Made by a program: the position numbers and the translations under genes. Below the pieces are notes generated by a model. The model was not told the origin of the DNA. It saw nothing but the letters and a program-made list of their open reading frames with translations, and did not search any database. Below are positions 40,878 through 50,644 of a DNA stretch of 64,000 bases, one piece after another (the stretch's first letter is position 1; each line of letters begins with the position of its first letter). Origin of the DNA: Allomuricauda sp. (GTDB lineage Bacteria; Bacteroidota; Bacteroidia; Flavobacteriales; Flavobacteriaceae); assembly GCF_013911645.1 (NCBI RefSeq), contig NZ_JACESV010000001.1, positions 1 to 64,000 on the forward strand. The letters run 5' to 3'.

Positions 40878-42278
40878 TTAGGCCAATTTCATATTTATGG
40901 GATCCCAGGTCATTATTTTCTTGTCAAAATAACTGGTGTTACAGGCCAAGGCCGGAGCCGCTGCCCTAAAGCCAAATTCAGCATCTTCCACCACTTCTTT
41001 TCCAGACCTTATGGCATCAAAGAAATTGGTAAAATGGTCCAAATGGGCACTATAGCCTTCGGGCGCTTTGTAAATAACATCGCCTTTTGGATGTTTATTT
41101 TGTTGCGCTTTGGTCCATTTGGCGTTGTAATCGGCCGCCATCCGATCTTGCATTTCCTTTGGAAAGGTGAATACTGAGTCGTACCCACCAAAACCTGGTG
41201 CTTCGGGCATTTTGCTGTACCCAACGGTAATATCATTTCCGTTTATGGTGATGGTACCTTCGGAACCTATCATTTGTATAATTTCCTGGCCTCCCGTACC
41301 GCTGATAAAGTTTACGCGCAGATTTAATTGAAACGCAGGGTGTTCCTCACTATCCGGGTATTGCATTACACCGGACATTACATCGGGCATGTTTCTACCA
41401 TCTTTCCAATAACTAAATTGACCTGTACTATAAATATCTTCCGGTCCTTTGGAATTCGTAATAAAATGGGTTCCGCTCAACAAATGGATATAAAGGTCGC
41501 CAGCTACACCTGTACCAAATTCCTTAAAAGCCCGCCACCAAAAGAATTTTTTGGCATCAAACTCCATTTTATCGGTTACCTCTATAAAAGTGTCCCAATC
41601 CGTGGTTTCCGCACTGGCGTCGTCAGGAATGGTATATTCCCATGCCCCGATGGAACTTTGTCGGTCCCAGGCCGCTTGCACCATGTTAAGGTCGCCGATT
41701 TCACCTGCGGCCAAAAGTTCTTTGGCCTTGGCATACCCAACACTACTTACTCTTTGACTACCTATCTGAACAACCTTACCGGATTTTTTGGCCGCTTTCA
41801 TCATAGGGTAGCCCTCCTCAATTTTGTGCATCATAGGTTTTTCCAGATATACGTGTTTGCCTTTCGCAAGGGCATCCAATGTTATTTGGGCATGCCAAAC
41901 ATCGGTAGTACAAATTAGCACGGCGTCAATATCATCCCTGTCTAATAGATTTTTATAACTTCGGGTAACAAACAGGTCTTTTCCAAATTCTTCTTGGGCC
42001 CGGACCAACCTGCCTTTGTACAGGTCACAGATACCCGCAAGTTCAACCCCGGGAACTTGTAGCGCGGTGTTTAGGTCAAAATGCCCTTGTACCCCGTATC
42101 CGATTACTCCGATTCTTATTTTATCGTTGTTAGAAAATCCTTTTTCATATCGTAACATGCGCTCTTCTGCTTTTTTTTGTGCTGCAAAAGATGCGAATGG
42201 GGTGGCAGCAGAGGCCAAAGTAGTGGCTCCTATCTGTCGTAAAAATTTTCTTCTTTTGTTTGAATTGTTTTTCATCAA
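40878..42278 (-). CDS. Tat-exported Gfo/Idh/MocA-family oxidoreductase
   Basis: A 466-residue NAD(P)-dependent oxidoreductase with a twin-arginine leader (NKRRKFLRQIGATTLASAA). The Rossmann motif is RIGVIGYGVQGHFDLN (about 55-70), and the catalytic EKP motif is in VYLEKPMMH. A C-terminal alpha/beta domain follows (about 195-440). Bacteroidota secrete many such enzymes to act on sugars in the periplasm, and the tight-binding cofactor is folded in before Tat export. The gene follows a propeller-protein gene after 22 bases on the same strand. The sugar substrate is unknown. Confidence 0.9.
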   Translation of the reverse strand: MMKNNSNKRRKFLRQIGATTLASAATPFASFAAQKKAEERMLRYEKGFSNNDKIRIGVIGYGVQGHFDLNTALQVPGVELAGICDLYKGRLVRAQEEFGKDLFVTRSYKNLLDRDDIDAVLICTTDVWHAQITLDALAKGKHVYLEKPMMHKIEEGYPMMKAAKKSGKVVQIGSQRVSSVGYAKAKELLAAGEIGDLNMVQAAWDRQSSIGAWEYTIPDDASAETTDWDTFIEVTDKMEFDAKKFFWWRAFKEFGTGVAGDLYIHLLSGTHFITNSKGPEDIYSTGQFSYWKDGRNMPDVMSGVMQYPDSEEHPAFQLNLRVNFISGTGGQEIIQMIGSEGTITINGNDITVGYSKMPEAPGFGGYDSVFTFPKEMQDRMAADYNAKWTKAQQNKHPKGDVIYKAPEGYSAHLDHFTNFFDAIRSGKEVVEDAEFGFRAAAPALACNTSYFDKKIMTWDPINMKLA

Positions 42279-42300
42279 TTGTTGATTTTATATATAGGTT

Positions 42301-43659
42301 TTAGTTTACTGAATAACTCACAAAGGCCAATTTTTTACTGTCCGGACTCCAAGAAGGCACATTGATGGTACCTTGGCCACCAAAGAAAACAGGGGTAATA
42401 TCTTTTATGGCCTTCGTCTCAATGTTCATAAGCCTAAGTTTTACTTGTTTGCCGAACAAATGGTCTTGCTTTTGGTCGGAAGTGTAGGCGATATACGCAA
42501 TCCATTTTCCATCGGGCGATGGATGTGGAAACCAATTGGAATTTTTATCAAAGGTCAACTGCTCTTGCTTTCTTCCGTTGGCGAGCATCCGCCAAATCTG
42601 CATGTGTCCAGATTTATAGGAGTTGTAATAAATATATTTTCCATCGGGCGAATATTCAGGACCATCGTCCAGCCCTTCGGCCGTGGTCAACCTTTTTTCT
42701 TTTCCACCATTCACACTGATGGTATACACATCGTAATTACCGTTTCGTTCTGCGCAATAAGCCAATCGTTTTCCGTTGGGAGACCAACCGTGCCAGTAGG
42801 ATGGCACTTTGGAAGTTACTTTTCTAGGTTTTCCACCTTCAACAGGCATCACATAGATAGCGGATTTATAAGGTTTGGGCGAGGGATCGGTCACATCGTT
42901 GTGGCTAATGGCCAGCCATTTGCTATCTGCGGAAATCCCGTGATCGTTGTTGCTCTGGTTAATAAAATCGGTGTCCAACACCTCCAAATCTTTGGTTTCC
43001 AAGTCCAAAGTGTACAGTTTTCCCTTACTGTTTACAATAAGATAATTGTCCGGATGCCAATTTGGAGCCTCAAAATGTTCGTTTATGGCAAGTACGGTCT
43101 CAATACTGCCCGTTTCAATATCCACTGTTTGTATGTAGCTGGTGGTATCAATTTTATTTTCTGGTGGATGATCGTAAAAATGGATGGATTGTGCCACCAG
43201 TTTCCAATGGGCATCAAACTTTTCCAAAAAACGAAATTCAGTGGATAGGCTTTCTTTGCCATAAGTATCCACGGAAACCTCATCATGCGTTACCCAAGCT
43301 GTATTGCCACCAATTTTCATTTTATGGTTGCTATGAAAAGCAAAACCACCATTCCCGATCATATCGGATGGAGGATCTATGATGGACTCTATTGGAATAT
43401 CAATGGTGCGCCCATCCGCGGTAGATACCATAAAACGACTATAAGACCGTTTTTCCCAGTATTTCGTATGAGCTTCTTTGTCGCCCATTCGCCAAGTGAG
43501 CCCTTCATTTTCCAAAAGTTTGATGATAGCAAGTGAATCTTGCTGCTGGGAATACAGGGAGAAACTGCATAGTGCCCCCAGAAAGAACAGGAAATATTTT
43601 TGAAACAACCCTTGTGTGCTGCCAAAAGTATACTCCTGAAGTACATAAAATGACTTCAT
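42301..43659 (-). CDS. Exported TolB-like (PD40) beta-propeller protein
   Basis: A 452-residue protein; the ATG at 43659 gives a signal-like N terminus ending SLYSQ, whereas an in-frame start at 43707 overlaps the tesA end region. The N-terminal part (about 30-160) has a SnoaL/DUF-like small domain that mentions no catalytic residues. After it come PD40/WD40-type repeats such as [30 protein letters not shown] and [15 protein letters not shown], and a last blade [13 protein letters not shown]. It is probably a periplasmic binding or scaffold protein. It lies between tesA-like and Gfo/Idh/MocA genes. Confidence 0.8.
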   Translation of the reverse strand: MKSFYVLQEYTFGSTQGLFQKYFLFFLGALCSFSLYSQQQDSLAIIKLLENEGLTWRMGDKEAHTKYWEKRSYSRFMVSTADGRTIDIPIESIIDPPSDMIGNGGFAFHSNHKMKIGGNTAWVTHDEVSVDTYGKESLSTEFRFLEKFDAHWKLVAQSIHFYDHPPENKIDTTSYIQTVDIETGSIETVLAINEHFEAPNWHPDNYLIVNSKGKLYTLDLETKDLEVLDTDFINQSNNDHGISADSKWLAISHNDVTDPSPKPYKSAIYVMPVEGGKPRKVTSKVPSYWHGWSPNGKRLAYCAERNGNYDVYTISVNGGKEKRLTTAEGLDDGPEYSPDGKYIYYNSYKSGHMQIWRMLANGRKQEQLTFDKNSNWFPHPSPDGKWIAYIAYTSDQKQDHLFGKQVKLRLMNIETKAIKDITPVFFGGQGTINVPSWSPDSKKLAFVSYSVN

Positions 43660-43714
43660 GATGTTTAGTTTAGTTTTGTGTGCTCGATAAATATACACTT
43701 TGCGCACAAAAAAT

Positions 43715-44416
43715 TTAGAGCATTGGCCCTAAAACCTCCCAAACATTTTCAGCCACTAATTTTTGTCCCTCAACGGTGGGATGGATGCCATCCCCCTGAT
43801 TGAGCTCGGGAATTCCAGCTACGTTTTCCAATAAAAAAGGAATCAATGTTATGTTTTCCGAAGATGCCAACTCTGGAAAAAGGCTCTCAAATTTTGAAGT
43901 GTAATCGGGGCCCATGTTCGGTGGAATCTTCATTCCCGCAAGAATGATCTTGGCATTGGGCAATTTGCTTTGGACGGTGTCCACCATGCTTTGAAGATTC
44001 GATTCCGTTTCCCTAAGCGGGACACCCCGCAGCCCATCATTGGCACCCAATTCTATGATAATGAAGTCGATATCGTCTTCCAAAACCCATTCCAACCTAT
44101 TTTTTCCGCTTGCCGTGGTTTCTCCACTGAGCCCGGCATTGATTACGGTATAGTCCAAACCCAAAGAGTCTATTTTTTGTTGGATAAGCGCGGGAAAGGC
44201 CTGACTGACCTCCAACCCATAGCCGGCGGTTAGACTATCACCAAAAAACAAGATTTTTTTATTGGAATCGGGGGTCTCGGTTACGGTTGTTTCTTGGGGT
44301 GGAGAGGTCTCCTCGGCATCCTTTTTAGCATTCTTTTCCCCACAACCAAGGAGTAGTAGCGATAAAAAATAACAAAACATTAACGGTAATGGGAAGCTCG
44401 GGGTTTTCTTGGTCAT
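43715..44416 (-). CDS. tesA: SGNH/GDSL hydrolase, TesA-like arylesterase lipoprotein
   Basis: A 233-residue lipoprotein (lipobox LLGC, Cys25) with an acidic linker and the SGNH fold. Block I is [12 protein letters not shown] (Ser61), block III is GANDGLRG, and block V is DGIHPT. This is the thioesterase I/lysophospholipase L1 type. It is divergent from the ybbA/ybbP genes, the same three-gene set as tesA-ybbA-ybbP in E. coli, which supports the assignment. Here the enzyme appears to be membrane-anchored. Confidence 0.9.
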   Translation of the reverse strand: MTKKTPSFPLPLMFCYFLSLLLLGCGEKNAKKDAEETSPPQETTVTETPDSNKKILFFGDSLTAGYGLEVSQAFPALIQQKIDSLGLDYTVINAGLSGETTASGKNRLEWVLEDDIDFIIIELGANDGLRGVPLRETESNLQSMVDTVQSKLPNAKIILAGMKIPPNMGPDYTSKFESLFPELASSENITLIPFLLENVAGIPELNQGDGIHPTVEGQKLVAENVWEVLGPML

Positions 44417-44459
44417 GATCTATTTTAGTATTTTGAGAGTTTTTAATCTAAAGCGTGGT

Positions 44460-45137
44460 ATGTCAAAGATATTAAAAGTTCAACACCTCTCTAAAACCTA
44501 TCGAAGTGGGGAACACGACCTCAATGTACTCAACAATGTTTCATTTGAAGTGGGAAGTGGAGAAAGTTTTGCGATTGTCGGCCCATCGGGCAGTGGAAAA
44601 ACCACCTTGTTGGGACTCTGTGCGGGATTGGATACCACGGATGAAGGCGAGATTTGGCTTTGCGGCCAAAATTTGTTTGAACTTGATGAAGACGGAAGGG
44701 CACGATTACGAAATCAAAATGTAGGTTTTGTTTTTCAGGACTTTCAATTGCTCCCTACATTGACCGCTTTGGAAAATGTGATTGTTCCCTTGGAACTTCG
44801 AGGTGTTAAAAAAGCCGCGGATCTGGGGAAGGAACTTTTGACCAAGGTTGGATTGCAGGATAGGGAAGGCCATTATCCGTCCCAATTATCGGGCGGGGAG
44901 CAACAGCGTGTTGCATTGGCGCGTGCCTTTGCCAACAAACCTGCCATACTTTTTGCCGATGAGCCCACAGGAAACCTAGACGATGAAACAGGTACCAAAA
45001 TAGAAGATTTGCTTTTTGAACTCAACAAAGAGCAGGGCACCGCACTTGTAATCGTGACCCATGATCTGGAGCTGGCCAAAAAAACAGATAAAAGTATTCG
45101 CCTAAGATCGGGTAAAATCGAGGAAACCGTTGGTTAA
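44460..45137 (+). CDS. ybbA: ABC transporter ATP-binding protein, YbbA/LolD-like
   Basis: A 225-residue MacB/LolD-type ATPase. The ATG at 44460 was chosen since an in-frame start at 44409 overlaps the divergent tesA start. Walker A is GPSGSGKTT, the signature is LSGGEQQR, Walker B is ILFADEPTGNLDDE and the switch is VTHD. It ends two bases before the start of the permease gene, so both form an export or mechanotransmission ABC system. The cargo is unknown. Confidence 0.92.
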   Translation: MSKILKVQHLSKTYRSGEHDLNVLNNVSFEVGSGESFAIVGPSGSGKTTLLGLCAGLDTTDEGEIWLCGQNLFELDEDGRARLRNQNVGFVFQDFQLLPTLTALENVIVPLELRGVKKAADLGKELLTKVGLQDREGHYPSQLSGGEQQRVALARAFANKPAILFADEPTGNLDDETGTKIEDLLFELNKEQGTALVIVTHDLELAKKTDKSIRLRSGKIEETVG

Positions 45138-45138
45138 T

Positions 45139-47676
45139 ATGGGGAAGCACAACACTGGATTTTCTTGGTTGCTAAAAATGGCATGGCGCGATGGCAAGGC
45201 AAGTTATGGTAAACTATTATTGTTTGTATTCTCTATAACCTTGGGCGTGGCCGCTGTGGTCAGTGTCCAGTCATTTAGTGGATTGCTAAAAGAAAACATT
45301 GCTAAACAGTCCAAAGCACTTTTGGGTGCGGATTACCTTATAGAAAGTGATAAGCCCGTCAACGATAAAGTAATGGGGATTATGGATTCCTTGGGAGGGG
45401 CCGATGCACGCGAGATCAATTTTCTGTCCATGGCAGCCTTTCCTGGAAATAATGGTACCAAGCTCATGGAGGTTAGGGGAGTGGAAGGCGGTTTTCCATT
45501 TTATGGAGAATTGGAAACCACGCCCGTTTCAGCGGTAAACGATTTTAGAAATGGTGGAGCATTGGTGGATGCCACTACCATGCTTCAGCTCAACCTAAAG
45601 GTTGGCGACAGTATAAAGTTGGGGGCAGTTACCCTTCCCATAGCAGGGGAATTGGAAACAGTTCCTGGCAGTACTTCGGTTTTTGGGGCGATTGCACCAC
45701 CTGTTTTGATTCCTTTTCAATTTATTGAATCAACAGGTCTGGTACAAACAGGTAGTCGGGTTGAGTACAAATATTATTTCACGGCCGATGAAGGCCAAGA
45801 TATGGCCGTCTTGGGCGAAAAAGTGGAACCCATACTGGATGCCGAAGAAGCCGATTTGGACACCCACCTATCCGAAGCTCGACGCTTGGGACGCCGTTAC
45901 GAAAATTTTGGAAAATTTCTCAATCTGGTCGGTTTTATAGCATTGCTTTTGGGGTGTGTAGGTATTGCCAGTGGCATGGGAATTTATGTTCAAATGAAGA
46001 TAAAATCCATTGCCGTGCTCAAATGTTTGGGGGCTTCAAAACGGCAGAGTTACCTTATCTTCTTTATTCAAATAGCCTGTATGGGAATCTTGGGTGGATT
46101 GCTGGGAACAGCCATTGGTTATTCGCTCCAACAATTGTTTCCCATTCTTTTGGGTGATTTATTGCCCGTGGATGTTGATATTGCCCTATCCCTTCAAAGT
46201 GTATTGCTGGGACTTTCGTTGGGATTGGCGATGTCCGTGCTCTTTGCCCTTTATCCTTTAATGAAAACCTTGTATGTTTCGCCTTTGCAGGCCTTGCGCG
46301 TGGTTCAGGAAACCAAATCCCGATCAAAGCGGGCCACCATGGCAGTTGGTTTGGGCATTGTGTTGTTTATATTCAGTTTTTCGTTTTGGTTGCTTGGCGA
46401 CTTCATGCGCTCCTTGTTTTTTGTTGGAGGGCTTTTGGTCGTCTTTTTGGTTTTGACGGCAGTAGCCCGATTCTTTATGGCCATGTTGAAAAAATTTTTC
46501 CCGTATTCGTGGAGTTTTATTGCCCGCCAGAGTTTGAAGAATTTATTCAGACCTCAAAATCAAACCTTGGTATTGGTATTGGCCATTGGCATCGGAACTT
46601 TTTTGATAAGCACCCTGTACTTTACAAAGGATATGCTCTTGGAAAAGGCGGCCATTGAAGATAGCGCCAACAGTGCCAACATGATTTTGATGGACATTCA
46701 GAACCAACAAGTTGATGATATTTCCAATAGTATCAAAGCTTTGGGGTATCCCGTGATCGATAAAATTCCGATCGTGACCATGCGGGTGGAAACCCTTAAT
46801 GGAAGACATGTGGAAGCTATCAGGAAAGATACCACATCGCAAGTGAGCAGATGGATTTTGAACCATGAATTTAGGGTGACCTATCGGGACAGCTTGATCA
46901 ATTCCGAACGTATTTTGGAAGGGGACTGGGTAAGCAGCGTAGATGCCGATTCCGATGTTCCCATCTCTGTGAGCAGTGATTTTGCCGATAGGGCCAAAGT
47001 AGCTATTGGGGATGCCGTTACATTTAATGTACAGGGCAGGATTATGAACACGGTGGTGCAGAGCATACGAGAAGTAGATTGGAGCAGGTTACAACCTAAC
47101 TTCTCCATAGTTTTTCCATCGGGAGTACTCGAAAATGCCCCACAGTTTGGAGTAATGACTACTAGGACCGCCGAAGATAAAGGCTCTGCCCAACTCCAGC
47201 AACAATTGGTACGTGATTTTCCCAATGTTTCCATTTTGGATTTAAAACGAATCCTAAGTCTGTTGGAAGATATTTTGGGGAAAATCGGATGGGTCATCAA
47301 CTTTATGGCCTTCTTTAGCATATTTGTTGGGGTTGCAGTGCTTATGGGAGCCATTTACAGCAGCAAGCACCAACGTGTAAAACAAGGAGCCTTGCTCCGG
47401 ACTTTGGGGGCCCAAAGCTCCCAAATTTTAAAAATGATTGCCATTGAGTACGCCGTCCTCGGATTTTTAGGAGCTTTTATGGGGGTGTTGCTCGCTGTGG
47501 TGGGAAGTACCTTGTTGGCCTATATGTTGTTTGAAACCACTTTTACTCTTTCATGGGTGCCGTTCTTTGTGATACTTCCCGCCATTACCTTATTGGTTTT
47601 TGCCTTGGGTGTGGGAAATAGTATAAGTATTGTAAGGAACTCTCCGCTTTCCGTTTTAAAGAAGGAAAAGGAGTAG
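45139..47676 (+). CDS. ybbP: FtsX-family ABC permease, YbbP-like
   Basis: An 845-residue permease with two FtsX-like halves and about ten membrane helices. One helix lies near the N terminus, three around residues 260-380, two at about 400-445, and the last group at about 710-845. Large periplasmic domains lie between. An in-frame TTG at 45130 overlaps ybbA, so the ATG at 45139 is preferred. The layout matches YbbP and lipoprotein- or lipid-handling exporters, and tesA sits beside the pair as in E. coli. Confidence 0.9.
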   Translation: MGKHNTGFSWLLKMAWRDGKASYGKLLLFVFSITLGVAAVVSVQSFSGLLKENIAKQSKALLGADYLIESDKPVNDKVMGIMDSLGGADAREINFLSMAAFPGNNGTKLMEVRGVEGGFPFYGELETTPVSAVNDFRNGGALVDATTMLQLNLKVGDSIKLGAVTLPIAGELETVPGSTSVFGAIAPPVLIPFQFIESTGLVQTGSRVEYKYYFTADEGQDMAVLGEKVEPILDAEEADLDTHLSEARRLGRRYENFGKFLNLVGFIALLLGCVGIASGMGIYVQMKIKSIAVLKCLGASKRQSYLIFFIQIACMGILGGLLGTAIGYSLQQLFPILLGDLLPVDVDIALSLQSVLLGLSLGLAMSVLFALYPLMKTLYVSPLQALRVVQETKSRSKRATMAVGLGIVLFIFSFSFWLLGDFMRSLFFVGGLLVVFLVLTAVARFFMAMLKKFFPYSWSFIARQSLKNLFRPQNQTLVLVLAIGIGTFLISTLYFTKDMLLEKAAIEDSANSANMILMDIQNQQVDDISNSIKALGYPVIDKIPIVTMRVETLNGRHVEAIRKDTTSQVSRWILNHEFRVTYRDSLINSERILEGDWVSSVDADSDVPISVSSDFADRAKVAIGDAVTFNVQGRIMNTVVQSIREVDWSRLQPNFSIVFPSGVLENAPQFGVMTTRTAEDKGSAQLQQQLVRDFPNVSILDLKRILSLLEDILGKIGWVINFMAFFSIFVGVAVLMGAIYSSKHQRVKQGALLRTLGAQSSQILKMIAIEYAVLGFLGAFMGVLLAVVGSTLLAYMLFETTFTLSWVPFFVILPAITLLVFALGVGNSISIVRNSPLSVLKKEKE

Positions 47677-47983
47677 TGAACCCATATGGTTATCTTAACC
47701 ATTATCCATATACCAACCTTGTGGGATAATGATTACAGCAACAACCATTGAGAGAGTTGGAGTTGAAAAGAAAGCTGCTAAAAATCCCAACCTTAAACAA
47801 ATTGGGGAATTTTTCCTATGGGCGGAACCCTTAAATCCGTTCAAAACCTGCTTTTTGGGGCAATTTTTGTTGTTGACGGGGTCTGTACGGTTGTTTGAAC
47901 GTTTTTTTTTTCAAACGATCTTGAAATTCACTTAATTAAAGTGGTGGAGTTTTTTGTTAAACTTAGTTTATCAAATCAAGACA
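47677..47983. other. Intergenic stretch before the RND efflux operon
   Basis: This 307-base spacer contains no convincing gene. It holds an inverted repeat at 47893-47916 and a small dyad TAAAC-TTA-GTTTA at 47958-47970, both possible regulator sites. A short open frame near 47729-47935 has no family resemblance. No RNA gene was recognised. Confidence 0.5.
47893..47916. promoter_or_regulatory. Inverted repeat GTTTGAA-N10-TTCAAAC before the efflux operon
   Basis: Seven-base perfect arms surround a run of T, 67 bases before the efflux operon start. It could bind a TetR/AraC-type regulator; no such gene is adjacent. Confidence 0.35.
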
Positions 47984-49438
47984 ATGGGAAAAAACAAAAC
48001 AGAGGGGTATTATTTATACATCAAAAACAGACAAAGCTTCACAGTTTTGTTCCTTTTTTCTTTTTTTGGATTGCTCTATTTCAATTGCTCTCCCAAATAT
48101 GCAAACCTATCACCTCCAATTGATGATTTTCAAGAGTTTACAGCTAGTGGAGATTCCTTGGTCACTGATAAGTGGTGGGAAGTCTTTAATGACGAAAAAT
48201 TGAACATATTGATAGATAGCGCAATGCAGTCCAATTTAAACTTGGCTGCCACTTGGCAACAATTTTTGTCGACCAGGGCCACGGTCAGGTCACAAGCCTC
48301 CAATAAATGGCCGGCCATTGAAGCCTCGGCCCAGACGGCAAGAACCCTTCCAGAACCGGATTTCGTTGGTGGCGAGAATACTCAGTTGGGATTTTTGTCC
48401 AGTTACGAACTCGATTTATGGGGTCGTATCGGTACTGCCGTAAACGCAGAAAAATTTAGGTCAGAAGCCAGTTATTTCGACTACCAGACCCTTTCCTTGT
48501 CACTCTCTGCCGAAATTGCCACAACTTGGTATCAATTACAGGCCGCTAAAAGACAATTGCAGATAACCGAAGACCAGATCAAAACCAACGAAGCCATCAT
48601 TAAACTCATACGTTCTCGTTTTGTGGGAGGTCAACTACGAGCGGTAGATATTTTACGGCAAGCCCAGTTACTGGAAAGTACCAAGGAACAGAAGATAATT
48701 TTTGAAACCAACATTCAGCTTTTAAAAAACCAATTGGCCGTACTTTTGGGTAAACAACCTCAAGAAGGAATTGTCTTGGATGGGGCTACAATGCCCACTG
48801 TTCCTGAATTGCCAAAAACGGGCCTGCCCTTGGAATTGGTTCGCAGAAGGCCTGATTTAAAACAATCCTTTGCAACTTTGTTGGCCGCAGATAGGGATAT
48901 GGCCTCAGCGGTCCAAAGTAAATATCCACGAATTACTTTGAGCGGTCGCGGACAGCTTCGTTCCAATAATTTTGATAACCTTTTTGATAATTGGGCGTAT
49001 TCTTTAGCAGGCAATATTTTGGCACCGCTTTTTTATGGAGGACAATTAAAGGCCGAGGTTGATAGGGCCACAGCGATTAAAAAGCAACGATTATACGAGT
49101 ATGGGCAGGCTACTTTGGTCGCTTTTAGAGAAGTTGAAGATGCCTTGACCCAAGATATGAAACAAGCAGAACGATTGGATAATATTGCTAGGCAACTGGA
49201 ATTGGCCGAAAAAAGCAACAAGCAATTACGGGTTGAGTTTTTAAATGGCTTTAGTCCATACCTGGATGTGCTATTGGGTCTGGACCAAGAACAACAGTTG
49301 CGAAGAGATTATGTTGCTGCCCAATTGCAGCACGTGCAAATAAGGATAGCCTTGTATCGGGCATTGGCAGGAGGATTTGATACGGGAAGAAATTTAGATG
49401 AACAAAAAAATAAATGGGACGAATTCTATGAGCAATAA
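47984..49438 (+). CDS. RND efflux outer-membrane factor (OprM/NodT family lipoprotein)
   Basis: A 484-residue TolC-like channel. The ATG at 47984 is preferred to a TTG at 47954. It has a hydrophobic leader with lipobox FNC (Cys35) and then two OEP repeats, including DKWWEVFNDEKLNILIDSAMQSN, SYELDLWGRIGTAVNAE and RRPDLKQSFATLLAADRDM. This is the outer part of a three-component pump; the adaptor gene overlaps its end by 11 bases. Confidence 0.92.
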   Translation: MGKNKTEGYYLYIKNRQSFTVLFLFSFFGLLYFNCSPKYANLSPPIDDFQEFTASGDSLVTDKWWEVFNDEKLNILIDSAMQSNLNLAATWQQFLSTRATVRSQASNKWPAIEASAQTARTLPEPDFVGGENTQLGFLSSYELDLWGRIGTAVNAEKFRSEASYFDYQTLSLSLSAEIATTWYQLQAAKRQLQITEDQIKTNEAIIKLIRSRFVGGQLRAVDILRQAQLLESTKEQKIIFETNIQLLKNQLAVLLGKQPQEGIVLDGATMPTVPELPKTGLPLELVRRRPDLKQSFATLLAADRDMASAVQSKYPRITLSGRGQLRSNNFDNLFDNWAYSLAGNILAPLFYGGQLKAEVDRATAIKKQRLYEYGQATLVAFREVEDALTQDMKQAERLDNIARQLELAEKSNKQLRVEFLNGFSPYLDVLLGLDQEQQLRRDYVAAQLQHVQIRIALYRALAGGFDTGRNLDEQKNKWDEFYEQ

Positions 49439-50636
49439 AAAATTAATTTTGATTTGTTTGGCCATTCTCTTGGGAGGAATTTTGGTAACAACACTCATAT
49501 TTTCCACAGAACCAGAAGCACAGCAGGAAGGAGCCACCATTGAAACCGCTATTTTGGTAGATGTGGTCTCGGTGGAGAAAGGTACTTTTGCCCCGACCAT
49601 TGTGGCAACAGGTACCGTGCAACCCGTGGAGGATGTAATTCTCAGTCCTTTGGTTTCGGGGCAGATCATTCGTCGAGATCCAGCATTCACTCCCGGTGGT
49701 TTTGTAAAAAAGGGAGAAGTGCTGCTGCAGATAGACCCCTCAGACTATCAAAACACATTGGAGCTCCGAAAAAGCGAACTTTTGCAATCCGAAACAACTT
49801 TGGCCACCGAAATGGGACGTCAGCAGATTGCTGAACAAGACCTTCAACTCATAAACAACGATTCCTTGTTCGGGGATAACCCACTTTCCGATAACGAAAC
49901 ACAGTTGGTTCTCCGTAAGCCCCAATTAAATGCAGTCAAGGCTACCATTGAAGCTGCACGAGCATCCGTAAACCAAGCACAATTAAATTTGGACCGCACC
50001 ACCATCCGTGCACCTTTCGATGCCCATATTTTGAGTCAGAATGTTACTGTGGGGAGCCAAGTAGCGCAAGGAGACGATTTGGGTAGAATTGTTGGGACTG
50101 ATAGTTATTGGGTAACAGCAACTGTACCAATTTCCCGACTGCAATGGTTAAAGTTTCCCGAATCGAACTCAGAAAGAGGGTCTTTGGTCCATATTAAAAA
50201 CCCATCGGCATGGACAAAAGGCGCTCACCGTGAAGGTTATTTGGATAGACAAATTGGTGCATTGGACGCTCAGACCCGACTGGCTAGGGTTTTGGTCAGG
50301 GTAGAAGACCCATTGGCAACATCAAAAGAGTTGAAAGGCTCCCCCAAATTGATGATAGGAACTTTTGTGGAAGTGAATATCGAGGCAGATTCCATTCCCA
50401 ATGTTGTGCGCATCGATAGGGATTTGGTCAGAAGCAATCAAACCGCATGGGTTATGAAAGATGGGCTTTTGGAAATACGGGAATTGGACATCATCCTCAC
50501 CGATAATGAATACGCTTATATAAGGTCAGGCTTGGAACAAGGAGAAAAAGTGGTTGTCACAAACTTGAGTACGGTTACTAACGGGATAGAATTGCGTACA
50601 GGAGGCAAGGAGACTTCGCAAGAGGAAAACGACTAA
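49428..50636 (+). CDS. RND efflux periplasmic adaptor (membrane fusion protein)
   Basis: A 402-residue adaptor of the AcrA/HlyD family. Starts at 49398 and 49428 are both possible; 49428 gives a single N-terminal anchor helix. It shows the lipoyl-like [28 protein letters not shown], a coiled-coil hairpin (about 105-185), [16 protein letters not shown] and the beta-barrel part. It bridges the inner pump and outer channel. Overlap with the upstream gene and eight bases to the downstream pump gene indicate one operon. Confidence 0.93.
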   Translation: MSNKKLILICLAILLGGILVTTLIFSTEPEAQQEGATIETAILVDVVSVEKGTFAPTIVATGTVQPVEDVILSPLVSGQIIRRDPAFTPGGFVKKGEVLLQIDPSDYQNTLELRKSELLQSETTLATEMGRQQIAEQDLQLINNDSLFGDNPLSDNETQLVLRKPQLNAVKATIEAARASVNQAQLNLDRTTIRAPFDAHILSQNVTVGSQVAQGDDLGRIVGTDSYWVTATVPISRLQWLKFPESNSERGSLVHIKNPSAWTKGAHREGYLDRQIGALDAQTRLARVLVRVEDPLATSKELKGSPKLMIGTFVEVNIEADSIPNVVRIDRDLVRSNQTAWVMKDGLLEIRELDIILTDNEYAYIRSGLEQGEKVVVTNLSTVTNGIELRTGGKETSQEEND

Positions 50637-50644
50637 AAGTTGCT

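Noticed and set aside
40638..41177. 179-codon plus-strand frame across the arsR/Gfo-Idh-MocA spacer
   Set aside because: Most of it is antisense to the conserved C terminus of the oxidoreductase, and the rest is A+T-rich spacer.
42373..43248. 291-codon plus-strand frame opposite the TolB-like gene
   Set aside because: It is antisense to PD40 repeats; its repeated pattern is only the mirror of those repeats.
47729..47935. 68-codon frame in the spacer before the efflux operon
   Set aside because: No family resemblance, and its end runs through the poly-T inverted repeat; it looks like chance.
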